18,520 nt of DNA, from the NCBI GenBank assembly GCA_944363895.1, contig CALVVP010000053.1, forward strand, positions 1 through 18,520, read 5' to 3'. This DNA comes from an uncultured Bacilli bacterium (GTDB lineage Bacteria; Bacillota_I; Bacilli_A; RF39; UBA660). Positions 1-5,932 of the stretch are shown piece after piece. The notes beneath the pieces are model-generated. The model did no database searches. It was not told the DNA's origin and worked only from the letters and a program-made list of their open reading frames with translations. The translations under genes were made by a program, and so were the position numbers. The stretch's first letter is position 1, and each line of letters starts with the position of its first letter.

Positions 1-404
1 GCAATTTTACCAGCATCTTTAGTTGCTTGTCTTTGGGCATCGTTAAAATATGCAGGAACAGTAATAACGGCTTTAGTTACTTTTTCTCCTAGATAAGCTT
101 CAGCTGTTTTCTTTAAATCACCTAAAATCATAGCCGAAATTTCTTGTGGAGTATATTTTTTACCATTTGCTTCTACTTTCTTGTCAGTACCCATCAATCT
201 TTTAATTGAATAGATAGTATCTTTGTTAGTTATCATTTGTCTTTTAGCTGCTCCACCAACGATAATTTCACCGTTTTTAAAAGCAACTACGGAAGGAGTT
301 GTTCTTTCTCCTTCGGGATTAGCGATAACTTTAGCTTCTCCCCCTTCATAAACTGCGACACAACTGTTAGTTGTACCTAAATCAATACCTATAATTTTAC
401 TCAT
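1..404 (-). CDS. dnaK: Chaperone DnaK (Hsp70), N-terminal part, cut by window edge
   Basis: This is the first 134 codons of the Hsp70 chaperone, an ATP-driven cytoplasmic foldase that works with DnaJ and GrpE. The translation opens MSKIIGIDLGTTNSCVAVYE, which holds the phosphate-binding loop GIDLGTTNS. It continues with ERTTPSVVAF, then IKRLMG, and then ITVPAYFNDAQRQATKDAG, all hallmarks of the actin-like nucleotide-binding domain. The rest of that domain, the substrate-binding domain and the stop lie beyond position 1. The ATG at 404 follows an AAAGGATG ribosome-binding site that overlaps the TGA stop of grpE, so the two genes are 14 bases apart and probably translationally linked. It is the third gene of the hrcA-grpE-dnaK operon and should share the CIRCE-controlled promoter near 2066-2094. 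The reading is clear and nothing in the visible part is unusual. Confidence 0.98.
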   Translation of the reverse strand, partial: MSKIIGIDLGTTNSCVAVYEGGEAKVIANPEGERTTPSVVAFKNGEIIVGGAAKRQMITNKDTIYSIKRLMGTDKKVEANGKKYTPQEISAMILGDLKKTAEAYLGEKVTKAVITVPAYFNDAQRQATKDAGKI

Positions 405-418
405 ATATAATCATCCTT

Positions 419-1021
419 TCATTCACTAACTTTAACCATTGCTGGTCTTATAACTTTTCCTTTTAAAATATAACCTTTTTGTAATACTTCAAGAACCATA
501 CCAGGAGCAACACCTTCTCTTTTTTCAGTCATAATTGCTTCGTGGTAAACCGGGTCAAAAGGTTTATTGTTACCATCAATTTCTACCACACCATAACTTT
601 TTAAAATGTTGACGAAATTGCAGTAAATCATTTTAAAGCCTGATAAGAATTTTGATACTTCATCATCTAAATTAGTATCATCCATACTTATTGCTCTTTC
701 AAAATTATCTAAAATTGGTAATGTTTCTTTAATTAAATCTTCATTACAAAATTTAAGTAATCTTGCTTGTTCGTCCTCTAATCTTTTACGATAATTAATA
801 AATTCAGCTTTACTTCGTAAAAGTTCATCCTCTAATTCTTTGATTCTTTTTTCATGAGGAGGTAGAGGGTGTTCATGATTTTTATTATGTTCATCATGTT
901 TGCCGTGTTCATCATGAGGTCCATGATGTTTATGCGGTTTTTTTGGATGTTCGTGATTTTTATGTTCATCATGAACTTTTTGTTCATCTATTTTTTGATT
1001 CTCATGTTTTACTTCTTCCAT
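419..1021 (-). CDS. grpE: GrpE nucleotide exchange factor with a histidine-rich N-terminal tail
   Basis: GrpE is the dimeric cofactor that releases ADP from DnaK. The C-terminal 140 residues are typical: a long helix (HEKRIKELEDELLRSKAEF, then INYRKR), the PILDNFERA segment, and a beta domain with PFDPVYHEAIM and VLQKGYILKGKVIRPAMVKV. At 200 residues the length is normal. The first 59 residues are odd: 15 are His (6, 17, 20, 23, 25, 30, 32, 33, 36, 39, 42, 45, 49, 51, 56), mixed with Lys, Glu, Asp, Asn and Pro in HEHP, HDEH and NKNHEHP units. GrpE N-termini are usually disordered and acidic, so metal binding by this tail is only an inference. The ATG at 1021 follows GAAGG inside the end of hrcA, with a 3-base gap. 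The stop is TGA, which supports the standard genetic code. Confidence 0.97.
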   Translation of the reverse strand: MEEVKHENQKIDEQKVHDEHKNHEHPKKPHKHHGPHDEHGKHDEHNKNHEHPLPPHEKRIKELEDELLRSKAEFINYRKRLEDEQARLLKFCNEDLIKETLPILDNFERAISMDDTNLDDEVSKFLSGFKMIYCNFVNILKSYGVVEIDGNNKPFDPVYHEAIMTEKREGVAPGMVLEVLQKGYILKGKVIRPAMVKVSE

Positions 1022-1024
1022 TAT

Positions 1025-2020
1025 TTACCTTCTTTCTTTAATGTTTTCTTTAATATATTCTAATAATGTAATAACACGATCATACTCCATCCTTTTCGGC
1101 CCGACTAAGGCAATTGTTCCTTCTTCACCTTGAGCATCATATTTCATTTTAATGATTGTTACATCATCGTCAAAGTCGGTTTCACTGCCGATATAAATAT
1201 TGATACCATTATCATTTTCTTCGATTTTATTGACAATTTCTTTATCTTCAAATTTACTTATGATATCTCTTATCTTATCAGCATTATTAAATTCTGGTTG
1301 CATTAAAATATTTTTTCTACCGGTCATGGTGACACTGGCATCATGAGCAAATTCACTGAAAGCATTATAAAAGGCATTATACAATACTTCGTGTTGTTTT
1401 ACATACATGCCAATAATTGGTTTAACTTCATACTCTAAAACTTTTCCTACTTCATTTAATTGTGTACCAATAATCATTTTATTAATCAATTCAACTGTCT
1501 GTTTGATATCATTCATTGATACATTTTCTTCGATTGTTAAGTTGCGATGTTCAACATGACCTTTATCGGTTATGACAATAGCAATTAAGTTATGCTCATT
1601 TATAGGAACTACTTCTACTTTACTAACACAGTTTTCTTTCGATGATTTTCCTAAGACAATCGCTGTTAAATGGGTCATTTCTGAAACTATTTCCATACTT
1701 TTATTAATATAATCATCTAACATTAATGATGAATTATGAAAGATTGTTTGTAACTTCAACATATCATCACCAGTTAATTTTTTGGGTTCCATAATATGGT
1801 CGACATAATAACGATATCCTTTTTCACTCGGAATCCGACCAGAAGAGATATGGGTTTTTTCTAGTAAACCATTTTCTTCTAAATAACTCATTTCATTTCT
1901 AATTGTTGCACTAGAACAATTTAATGCATCACATATTGATTTAGAACTAACTGGTCTAGCAGTTTTAATGTAGTCCTCGACAATTATTTTTAATAAATCT
2001 GTTTGTCGTTTATTAAGCAT
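1025..2020 (-). CDS. hrcA: Heat-shock transcriptional repressor HrcA
   Basis: HrcA is the dimeric repressor that binds CIRCE operators and controls the dnaK and groE operons; GroEL activity keeps it folded. The 331-residue protein has the usual length. The N-terminal winged helix is visible in RQTDLLKIIVEDYIKTARPV and SSATIRNEMSYLEENGLLEK, followed by the family signature HISSGRIPSEKGYRYYVD near residues 57-74. The remainder fits the GAF-like and dimerisation parts (GTQLNEVGKVLEYEV, GRKNILMQPEF, ALVGPKRMEYDRVITLLEYI). The ATG at 2020 follows AGGTGGTG. It is the first gene of the hrcA-grpE-dnaK operon and is preceded by its own operator, so autoregulation is expected. In many relatives hemW lies directly upstream; here hemW is about 2.5 kb further up with coat, UPF0316, gdpd and tmk genes in between. 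Confidence 0.97.
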   Translation of the reverse strand: MLNKRQTDLLKIIVEDYIKTARPVSSKSICDALNCSSATIRNEMSYLEENGLLEKTHISSGRIPSEKGYRYYVDHIMEPKKLTGDDMLKLQTIFHNSSLMLDDYINKSMEIVSEMTHLTAIVLGKSSKENCVSKVEVVPINEHNLIAIVITDKGHVEHRNLTIEENVSMNDIKQTVELINKMIIGTQLNEVGKVLEYEVKPIIGMYVKQHEVLYNAFYNAFSEFAHDASVTMTGRKNILMQPEFNNADKIRDIISKFEDKEIVNKIEENDNGINIYIGSETDFDDDVTIIKMKYDAQGEEGTIALVGPKRMEYDRVITLLEYIKENIKERR

Positions 2021-2036
2021 TTATTTCACCACCTTT

Positions 2037-2061
2037 TAGCAGTCTATTTTCTTAACTGCTA
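2037..2061 (-). promoter_or_regulatory. 5'-end stem-loop of the hrcA transcript
   Basis: TAGCAGT (2061-2055 on minus) and ACTGCTA (2043-2037) form a perfect 7-bp stem around an 11-base loop. The predicted transcription start falls at or within 2 bases of the stem's 5' edge, and the hrcA Shine-Dalgarno follows directly. It could protect the 5' end or restrict access to the ribosome site. The pairing is seen directly; the function is inferred. Confidence 0.5.
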
Positions 2062-2065
2062 CTTC

Positions 2066-2094
2066 ATTATACTATTATATGTTAGCATTGTCAA
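2066..2094 (-). promoter_or_regulatory. SigA-type promoter of hrcA-grpE-dnaK
   Basis: On the minus strand a perfect TTGACA (2094-2089) is followed by 17 bases and a perfect TATAAT (2071-2066), giving a predicted start near 2059-2061. A promoter this strong matches a repressor-controlled heat-shock operon: it needs the overlapping CIRCE site to keep it quiet. Confidence 0.88.
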
Positions 2095-2108
2095 TATATG
2101 AGTGCTAA
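2082..2108. promoter_or_regulatory. CIRCE operator (HrcA binding site), left arm imperfect
   Basis: The CIRCE consensus is TTAGCACTC-N9-GAGTGCTAA. Here the right arm GAGTGCTAA (2100-2108) is perfect. The left arm is TTAGCATTG (2082-2090), with two changes at its inner end. The spacer 2091-2099 is exactly 9 bases. The -35 box of the hrcA promoter (2089-2094) lies inside the operator, so bound HrcA would block RNA polymerase. Confidence 0.93.
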
Positions 2109-2134
2109 AAAATGAAAATTTCACAAAAATTTAA

Positions 2135-2168
2135 CAAAAAAAGCTATTGTTTGGTTTTCAATAACTTT
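2135..2168 (-). terminator. Rho-independent terminator of the coat gene pair
   Basis: On the minus strand AAAGTTATTG (2168-2159) pairs with CAATAGCTTT (2149-2140) over 10 bp including one G-U, with a 9-base loop, and runs into a T tract at 2142-2135. It lies directly after the stop of the 83-residue coat gene and before the hrcA operator, so it separates the two units. Confidence 0.82.
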
Positions 2169-2172
2169 ATTT

Positions 2173-2424
2173 TTAATTATCTTTATTTTGTAATTTAGTT
2201 AAAGTGCTTTGAATGACATTGGAAGCAACATTTTCAACAGGATACCAACCACATTCTGTCATTTTATTATATAGTAAATGTTGTAATTTTAAAGTTTCTT
2301 CTAAACCATATTTTAAAGCTTGATGAACTTTTTCATTTGCTGCTTCTAAAGTGCCATGAACATAAACTTCCATATTACTTTTAAGTAATAAAAGCATATT
2401 TTCCATCAACAATTGGTCATTCAT
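2173..2424 (-). CDS. CotF-family spore coat protein, small (83 aa)
   Basis: This small, mostly helical protein resembles the Coat_F family of spore coat proteins. It shows two predicted helices (residues about 4-28 and 33-57), then the phrase LYNKMTECGWYPVENV, which matches the GWYPV-type ending typical of CotF-like proteins. B. subtilis CotF is much longer and is processed into two pieces; here the protein is a single short module. The ATG at 2424 overlaps the stop of the upstream 62-residue gene by four bases (ATGA), so the pair is translationally coupled and the products may act together. A role in the spore coat follows from family resemblance only. No signal peptide or membrane segment is visible. 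Confidence 0.75.
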   Translation of the reverse strand: MNDQLLMENMLLLLKSNMEVYVHGTLEAANEKVHQALKYGLEETLKLQHLLYNKMTECGWYPVENVASNVIQSTLTKLQNKDN

Positions 2425-2609
2425 GATAATTCACCACCTAATAAATTCATCAATGCTGTTTTGATATCTTGATGTATTTTTAATTGGCCACTTAAAAAAT
2501 TTTTAAGTTCCGTATTTTGTAATAAATTGATTGTTTCATTTACTATTTTAATTAAGTTTTGTTCATGGCCAACAGCGTCTTCAACATATAATAATTCTTT
2601 TTGGGTCAT
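2421..2609 (-). CDS. CotF-like spore coat protein, very short (62 aa)
   Basis: A 62-residue helical protein with the sequence LYVEDAVGHEQNLIKIVNET near its N-terminus, a pattern common in small CotF-like proteins of Clostridia and Bacilli. Two amphipathic helices (about residues 5-30 and 33-57) would form a helical hairpin like half of a ferritin-type bundle. The ATG at 2609 follows a strong AAAGGAGG. It overlaps the 83-residue gene by four bases in a two-gene unit ended by the hairpin at 2135-2168. Upstream lies CATAATA, which resembles a forespore sigma -10 box. With so short a protein the family call rests on the motif, the helical pattern and the neighbour, so it is moderately firm. Confidence 0.65.
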   Translation of the reverse strand: MTQKELLYVEDAVGHEQNLIKIVNETINLLQNTELKNFLSGQLKIHQDIKTALMNLLGGELS

Positions 2610-2630
2610 ATTTAATTCCTCCTTTAATAC

Positions 2631-2660
2631 TATTATGAATCTTTTTTTAAAATTTAAACA
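2631..2660 (-). promoter_or_regulatory. Possible SigF/SigG-like promoter of the coat gene pair
   Basis: On the minus strand CATAATA (2637-2631) fits the CATnnTA -10 pattern of forespore sigma factors, with TGTTTA (2660-2655) 17 bases upstream as a weak -35. A, T-rich matches like this arise easily by chance, so the call rests mostly on the coat genes behind it. Confidence 0.3.
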
Positions 2661-2711
2661 AAAAATTAATTAATCTTATAAAAATGTTCATAATAATAAT
2701 GGTGAATAAAT

Positions 2712-3170
2712 ATGATTTACATAATTATTTTTCTTTTGAAAATTTTAGAAAACACTTTAGGAACATTAAGATTAATCATCGTATCCAATGGCAAAAAGAT
2801 AGAAGGTGCGACTTTAAACTTTATGTTAGCAATTGTTTGGGTTATTTCCACTAGCATGGTCGTTGTCGATAATAATATTTATAAAATATTAGTATTTGCT
2901 TTTGGTTCATTAATTGGTAGCTATATAGGAAGTATTTTAGAAGAAAAAATTGCTTTAGGAAATAATATGTTATTTATTGTCAGTAAAAAAAATAATCTAA
3001 TTAAAGAAAAATTAAAAGACTTAGATTATGATAATTATTCTATTACCGATGATATTTTAATGATTATGACTCCGCGTAAAAAAAGAAAGGAAGTTATTGA
3101 TTTAATATTAAAAATTGATAAGCAAGTCAAAATTATTTCGGAAACCGCTAAACAATTAGTTTTTAAATAA
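2712..3170 (+). CDS. UPF0316 / DUF2179-type membrane protein
   Basis: The protein has the layout of the UPF0316 family (YebE-like; DUF5698 plus DUF2179): about three hydrophobic segments in the first 80 residues (near 1-20, 35-53 and 58-78). These carry the motif LGTLRLIIVSNGKK after the first segment and GSLIGSYIGSILEEKIALG after the third. A soluble C-terminal half (about residues 85-152) contains TDDILMIMTPRKKRKEVIDL, like the DUF2179 domain. No biochemical role is established for the family, so none is claimed. At 152 residues it is slightly shorter than usual. The ATG at 2712 follows GGTGA at 2701. It is transcribed away from the coat genes and ends 15 bases inside the convergent phosphodiesterase gene. 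I see no clear promoter before it. Confidence 0.85.
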   Translation: MIYIIIFLLKILENTLGTLRLIIVSNGKKIEGATLNFMLAIVWVISTSMVVVDNNIYKILVFAFGSLIGSYIGSILEEKIALGNNMLFIVSKKNNLIKEKLKDLDYDNYSITDDILMIMTPRKKRKEVIDLILKIDKQVKIISETAKQLVFK

Positions 3171-3797
3171 ATAAGGATTATCGGTAATAATATTGTATGT
3201 TTCTAAATCGGCTTTTTTTTCATTAATCGTCCATAAGAAAGTTTCTTTTTTATTATATATTTTTCGGTATTTATAAGTTACAATATTAAAATTAAAATGA
3301 TTATATTTTCTTTTAATATTAAGACCACTACCTATAATTAAACCGCAATTATTAAATTTAGTTTTAAAATATTTAATTAAATGATAATTAAAACTAGCTA
3401 TATAAATATTTAATTTATAATTTTTAATTATGTTATAAACAATATCGACAAATAATTTAAAATTGTCACTTTCCTCTTTTAATTCAATCACTATTTTTTT
3501 ATTGTTATTAATATTATCTAATAATTCTTTTAATGTACAAATTTTACTAGGGTTTTCTTTAGTTCCAAAATTATATTTTAGTAGTTTTTTATATTTCATT
3601 TTTTTGACAATTCCCCTACCATCACTAACTAAATTAATAATTGGGTCATGAATAATAACTATTTTTTTATCTTTGGTAATTCTAATGTCAAATTCAATGC
3701 CATCGATAAAATCTAAGCTTAAAGCAGTAAGCAAAGCTTGTTTAGTATTAGGCTTATATTTACTTATATTACTTCCACGATGTGATATTATTTGCAT
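3156..3797 (-). CDS. Glycerophosphodiester phosphodiesterase family protein
   Basis: This is a TIM-barrel hydrolase of the GDPD family, which cleaves glycerophosphodiesters from phospholipid turnover to glycerol 3-phosphate and an alcohol. Visible motifs are MQIISHRG at the start (catalytic His-Arg), IDGIEFDIRITKDKKIVIIH with the E-x-D metal pair and the HD dyad, KKIVIELKEE with a third acidic ligand, and ITDNP at the end. The usual PENT motif reads KPNT, so its Glu is missing. At 213 residues it is compact for the family, and no signal peptide is seen, so it is probably cytoplasmic. I chose ATG 3797 because AGGTGA stands five bases upstream; an in-frame TTG at 3824 lacks a ribosome site. It follows tmk on the same strand behind a terminator, and its 3' end overlaps the UPF0316 gene. 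Confidence 0.85.
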   Translation of the reverse strand: MQIISHRGSNISKYKPNTKQALLTALSLDFIDGIEFDIRITKDKKIVIIHDPIINLVSDGRGIVKKMKYKKLLKYNFGTKENPSKICTLKELLDNINNNKKIVIELKEESDNFKLFVDIVYNIIKNYKLNIYIASFNYHLIKYFKTKFNNCGLIIGSGLNIKRKYNHFNFNIVTYKYRKIYNKKETFLWTINEKKADLETYNIITDNPYLFKN

Positions 3798-3824
3798 AAC
3801 TTCACCTAATAAAATGATATTCAA

Positions 3825-3850
3825 AAAACCTGAAATTTTATTCAGGTTTT
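3825..3850 (-). terminator. Terminator embedded in the 3' end of tmk
   Basis: AAAACCTGAA (3850-3841 on minus) and TTCAGGTTTT (3834-3825) form a perfect 10-bp stem with a 6-base loop, and the T run continues to 3823. The last two sense codons of tmk form part of the left arm, and its TAA stop is in the loop. The phosphodiesterase gene starts only about 28 bases downstream, so it may depend on read-through. Confidence 0.75.
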
Positions 3851-4548
3851 AAATTAGCTTTAATGTATTGGCATATTTTTTGATTTATTTCGTCGATCGA
3901 TAGCATTTTCCCATCTTTACTACATTCGATGGTTTTAAAACCATATAAATCGACTAATTCTAAATAAGCTTTTTCGGCATTAATTAGATGTTGTGGGTTA
4001 GATTCGTGTTGGTCAAATTTTTCTTCTCTATTTTTTCTTATTTCTAAAGAAACTTCATAAGGAACATGTAAAAATATTTTAAGGTCAGGTTGCGGTAATT
4101 CTAAAAAATCAAATTCCAATTTTTCAATCCATTTATAAGTTTCTAATCTTTGCTTTTGATTGCTTATTTTACCAGCTTGATGTGCCATATTTGAATATAT
4201 ATAGCGGTCTAATATAACATTGTAGCCTGCATCTAGTAAGGCGATAATTCGATCGATATTATATTTGCGATCAGCAGCATAATATAAAGAAGCAATTTTA
4301 AAATCAACATTACTAGCGCCTTCTGGGAACCAGCCTTCACAAACAGCTTCTTTTCCTAAATAAGGTCCCGCAATTATTTTGCCAGTTGGACTGTCATAGC
4401 AAGGAAATGAAAAATATTTAAAATTATATTCTTTTAGATTCTCAATTATTTTTTTACTTTGTGTTTCTTTACCGGAACAATCAGTTCCTTCAATAACAAT
4501 TATTTTCCCTTTTTTCTTTTTAGATGAAATACATTCATTTGTTATCAT
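3838..4548 (-). CDS. tmk: Thymidylate (dTMP) kinase
   Basis: dTMP kinase phosphorylates dTMP to dTDP in dTTP synthesis. The P-loop is at about residues 20-29, reading EGTDCSGKET. The Glu after GK, in place of the usual Ser or Thr, is a variant I recall from some Clostridia-type kinases. The DR(Y/H) motif reads ILDRYIYSNMAHQ, and the LID region reads RKNREEKFDQHE. The C-terminal ECSKDGKMLSIDEINQKI is also typical. At 236 residues it is slightly longer than most because of a Lys-rich N-terminal stretch of about 14 residues. The ATG at 4548 follows GGTGGT. It lies 27 bases downstream of hemW and is probably cotranscribed with it. The terminator at its very end limits transcription into the next gene. 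Confidence 0.93.
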   Translation of the reverse strand: MITNECISSKKKKGKIIVIEGTDCSGKETQSKKIIENLKEYNFKYFSFPCYDSPTGKIIAGPYLGKEAVCEGWFPEGASNVDFKIASLYYAADRKYNIDRIIALLDAGYNVILDRYIYSNMAHQAGKISNQKQRLETYKWIEKLEFDFLELPQPDLKIFLHVPYEVSLEIRKNREEKFDQHESNPQHLINAEKAYLELVDLYGFKTIECSKDGKMLSIDEINQKICQYIKANLKPE

Positions 4549-4575
4549 ACTACCACCATTTTAATTTTATATTAA

Positions 4576-5652
4576 TTAAATATCCAAGTCAATAAAATTA
4601 ACTAAAATTGTATTAGAAACATAAATATATTTAGAATTTATTTTTAAATGATTATCATTTATAATTAGTTTACCTTCTTTTAACAACTGTTTAACAATAG
4701 CAATATTTAAAATATCGATATTATATTTTTCTTTAAACTTTAAAATATTAATTCCGACTAATTTTCTAAACCCTAATATAAACTCATTTTCGATTGTTTC
4801 TTTTTTGGATAATTTATGACTTTCTAATATATAATTACCATTTAAATAATTTTGATAAGATTTAGTATTATCATATCGATAACCATCAATATAACCCGAT
4901 GCTCCTATGCCAAAGCCATAATATTCTAAATTATTCCAATAGACTAAATTATGTTTAGAATAATATCCATCTTTAGCATAATTACTTATTTCATAATGAA
5001 CATAGTTATTGAGTTTTTGATTAATTAATTGATACATTTGATAATCTAAATCTTCATCGATATTAGTTACATTATCGATATATATTTTAGTATGCGGTTC
5101 GATTATTAAAGAATAAGTTGAAATATGATTAACATCTAAACTTAAAACAAAATCTAAATCAACTTCTAATTCGTCTAAAGTTTGACCAGGCATTCCATAC
5201 ATTAAATCAATATTAATATTAAAATCATATTGTTTTAATAAATTAACTAAATTAATTACTTGTTCTTTAGTATGATTTCGATTTAAAAATCTTAAATGTT
5301 TAGAATTAACAGTTTGAACACCAACACTAATTCGATTAACGCCATATTGTTTTAATAGTTTAATTTTTTCTAAACTTAAATCGACATTAGTTTCAATTGT
5401 AAATTCTATCTCTTTAAAATTAAATAATTTAGTTAATTGCAATAATTTTTCTAATTGCTTGACATTTAAAGATGTCGGTGTTCCCCCACCAATATAAATT
5501 GTATTGATTAATTCCCCTTTATATCTTTTTTTTATTTCTTTTTCGAGCGCTATTAAATAATTATCGACCCATTTTTCATTGTAATAAAATTTACAAAAAT
5601 CACAGTAAGAACAAATTGTTTTACAAAATGGAATATGCATATAAATAGACAT
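4576..5652 (-). CDS. hemW: Radical SAM heme chaperone HemW (HemN-like)
   Basis: A 358-residue radical SAM protein of the HemW/HemN family. The iron-sulfur motif CX3CX2C is at Cys10, Cys14 and Cys17 (IPFCKTICSYCDFCKF), with another Cys at 20. The SAM-binding IYIGGGTPTSL follows near residues 52-62, then TIETNVDL, GVNRISVGVQT and IDLMYGMPGQT. The C-terminal part, including GFGIGASGYIDGYRYDN, is the HemN_C region. HemW proteins are thought to deliver heme rather than oxidise coproporphyrinogen, and nothing here shows the oxidase activity. ATG 5652 has only a weak ribosome site (AAAGTAG). In many Firmicutes hemW sits directly before hrcA-grpE-dnaK; here that adjacency is broken. Its likely promoter touches the palindromes at 5692-5726. 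Confidence 0.92.
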   Translation of the reverse strand: MSIYMHIPFCKTICSYCDFCKFYYNEKWVDNYLIALEKEIKKRYKGELINTIYIGGGTPTSLNVKQLEKLLQLTKLFNFKEIEFTIETNVDLSLEKIKLLKQYGVNRISVGVQTVNSKHLRFLNRNHTKEQVINLVNLLKQYDFNINIDLMYGMPGQTLDELEVDLDFVLSLDVNHISTYSLIIEPHTKIYIDNVTNIDEDLDYQMYQLINQKLNNYVHYEISNYAKDGYYSKHNLVYWNNLEYYGFGIGASGYIDGYRYDNTKSYQNYLNGNYILESHKLSKKETIENEFILGFRKLVGINILKFKEKYNIDILNIAIVKQLLKEGKLIINDNHLKINSKYIYVSNTILVNFIDLDI

Positions 5653-5672
5653 TTAAATCAACTACTTTCATT

Positions 5673-5702
5673 AGTATAATTATTTTTATAGAAAATGCAC
5701 AA
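5673..5702 (-). promoter_or_regulatory. Possible hemW promoter overlapping a palindrome
   Basis: TATACT (5678-5673 on minus) is a good -10 box, and TTGTGC (5702-5697) stands 18 bases upstream as a weak -35. That -35 is one half-site of the palindrome at 5692-5726, so a protein bound there would compete with RNA polymerase. Confidence 0.45.
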
Positions 5703-5726
5703 TATTTTTAAAAAATTGTGCATTTT
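5692..5726. repeat. Long palindrome with TGCACAAT half-sites (spacing 11)
   Basis: AAAATGCACAAT (5692-5703) and ATTGTGCATTTT (5715-5726) are perfect 12-bp inverted arms around an 11-base A/T centre that is itself nearly symmetric. It could be a transcription terminator, but no plus-strand gene reads into it. Its half-site recurs in the next palindrome, which favours an operator or a structural element. Confidence 0.75.
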
Positions 5727-5746
5727 TTGTTTTTTTTGACTACTTT

Positions 5747-5763
5747 TGCACAATGATTGTGCA
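5747..5763. repeat. 17-bp perfect palindrome with the same TGCACAAT half-site
   Basis: TGCACAAT-G-ATTGTGCA is symmetric around a single base, like a helix-turn-helix repressor operator. The half-sites match those at 5696-5722, but the spacer is 1 rather than 11 bases. The difference is 10 bases, about one helical turn, so both pairs present half-sites on the same face of DNA. Confidence 0.7.
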
Positions 5764-5784
5764 TTTTTGACGAAATACCTACTG

Positions 5785-5827
5785 AAATGTGAATATTTAG
5801 TTTATAAAACTTTAAATATACACATTT
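5785..5827. repeat. Imperfect inverted repeat, 15 bp with one mismatch
   Basis: AAATGTG (5785-5791) pairs with CACATTT (5821-5827) and ATATTTA (5793-5799) pairs with TAAATAT (5813-5819), separated by a single A-A mismatch, with a 13-base loop. No T tract follows as in a terminator. It is the third inverted repeat in about 140 bases. Confidence 0.5.
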
Positions 5828-5867
5828 ATAGTCAAACTCACAAAACAAATTAATTTACATTTTAGAT

Positions 5868-5891
5868 AAACAAGACCAAAAACAAGACCAG
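5868..5891. repeat. 12-bp tandem direct repeat beside the tRNA terminator
   Basis: Two adjacent 12-base units, AAACAAGACCAA and AAACAAGACCAG, differ only in the last base. They lie 42 bases beyond the 3' end of tRNA-Arg. Short direct repeats next to a tRNA 3' end can be integrase arm sites, but no integrase gene is in the window. The stretch 5828-5867 holds nothing I recognise. Confidence 0.5.
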
Positions 5892-5892
5892 T

Positions 5893-5920
5893 AAAAATAA
5901 AAACCCTTATAAAATAAGGG
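5893..5920 (-). terminator. Rho-independent terminator of tRNA-Arg
   Basis: On the minus strand CCCTTAT (5920-5914) pairs with ATAAGGG (5910-5904) across a 3-base loop, followed by TTTTTATTTTTAC. It stands 12 bases beyond the encoded CCA end. Confidence 0.85.
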
Positions 5921-5932
5921 ATAATATACAGA

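Noticed and set aside
419..421. Mycoplasma-type code (TGA as Trp), suggested by the AT-rich, Mollicutes-like content
   Set aside because: TGA ends grpE, the PASTA-deacetylase and the 56-residue ORF in sensible places, and Trp is TGG in the genes read.
869..1063. Plus-strand Met/Phe-rich frame of 64 codons opposite grpE
   Set aside because: It is the antisense reading of the His-codon-rich GrpE tail (ATG and TTC mirror CAT and GAA); no ribosome site.
3463..3651. Plus-strand frame opposite the phosphodiesterase gene
   Set aside because: Shadow of a well-supported gene; no ribosome site and no family resemblance.
3798..3824. Earlier TTG start for the phosphodiesterase
   Set aside because: No ribosome site before it, and it begins within the tmk terminator T run; ATG 3797 has AGGTGA at the right distance.
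5692..5726. Palindrome as a simple rho-independent terminator
   Set aside because: No plus-strand gene leads into it, the tRNA already has a terminator on minus, and its half-site recurs in a second palindrome lacking a terminator's form. Not fully excluded.
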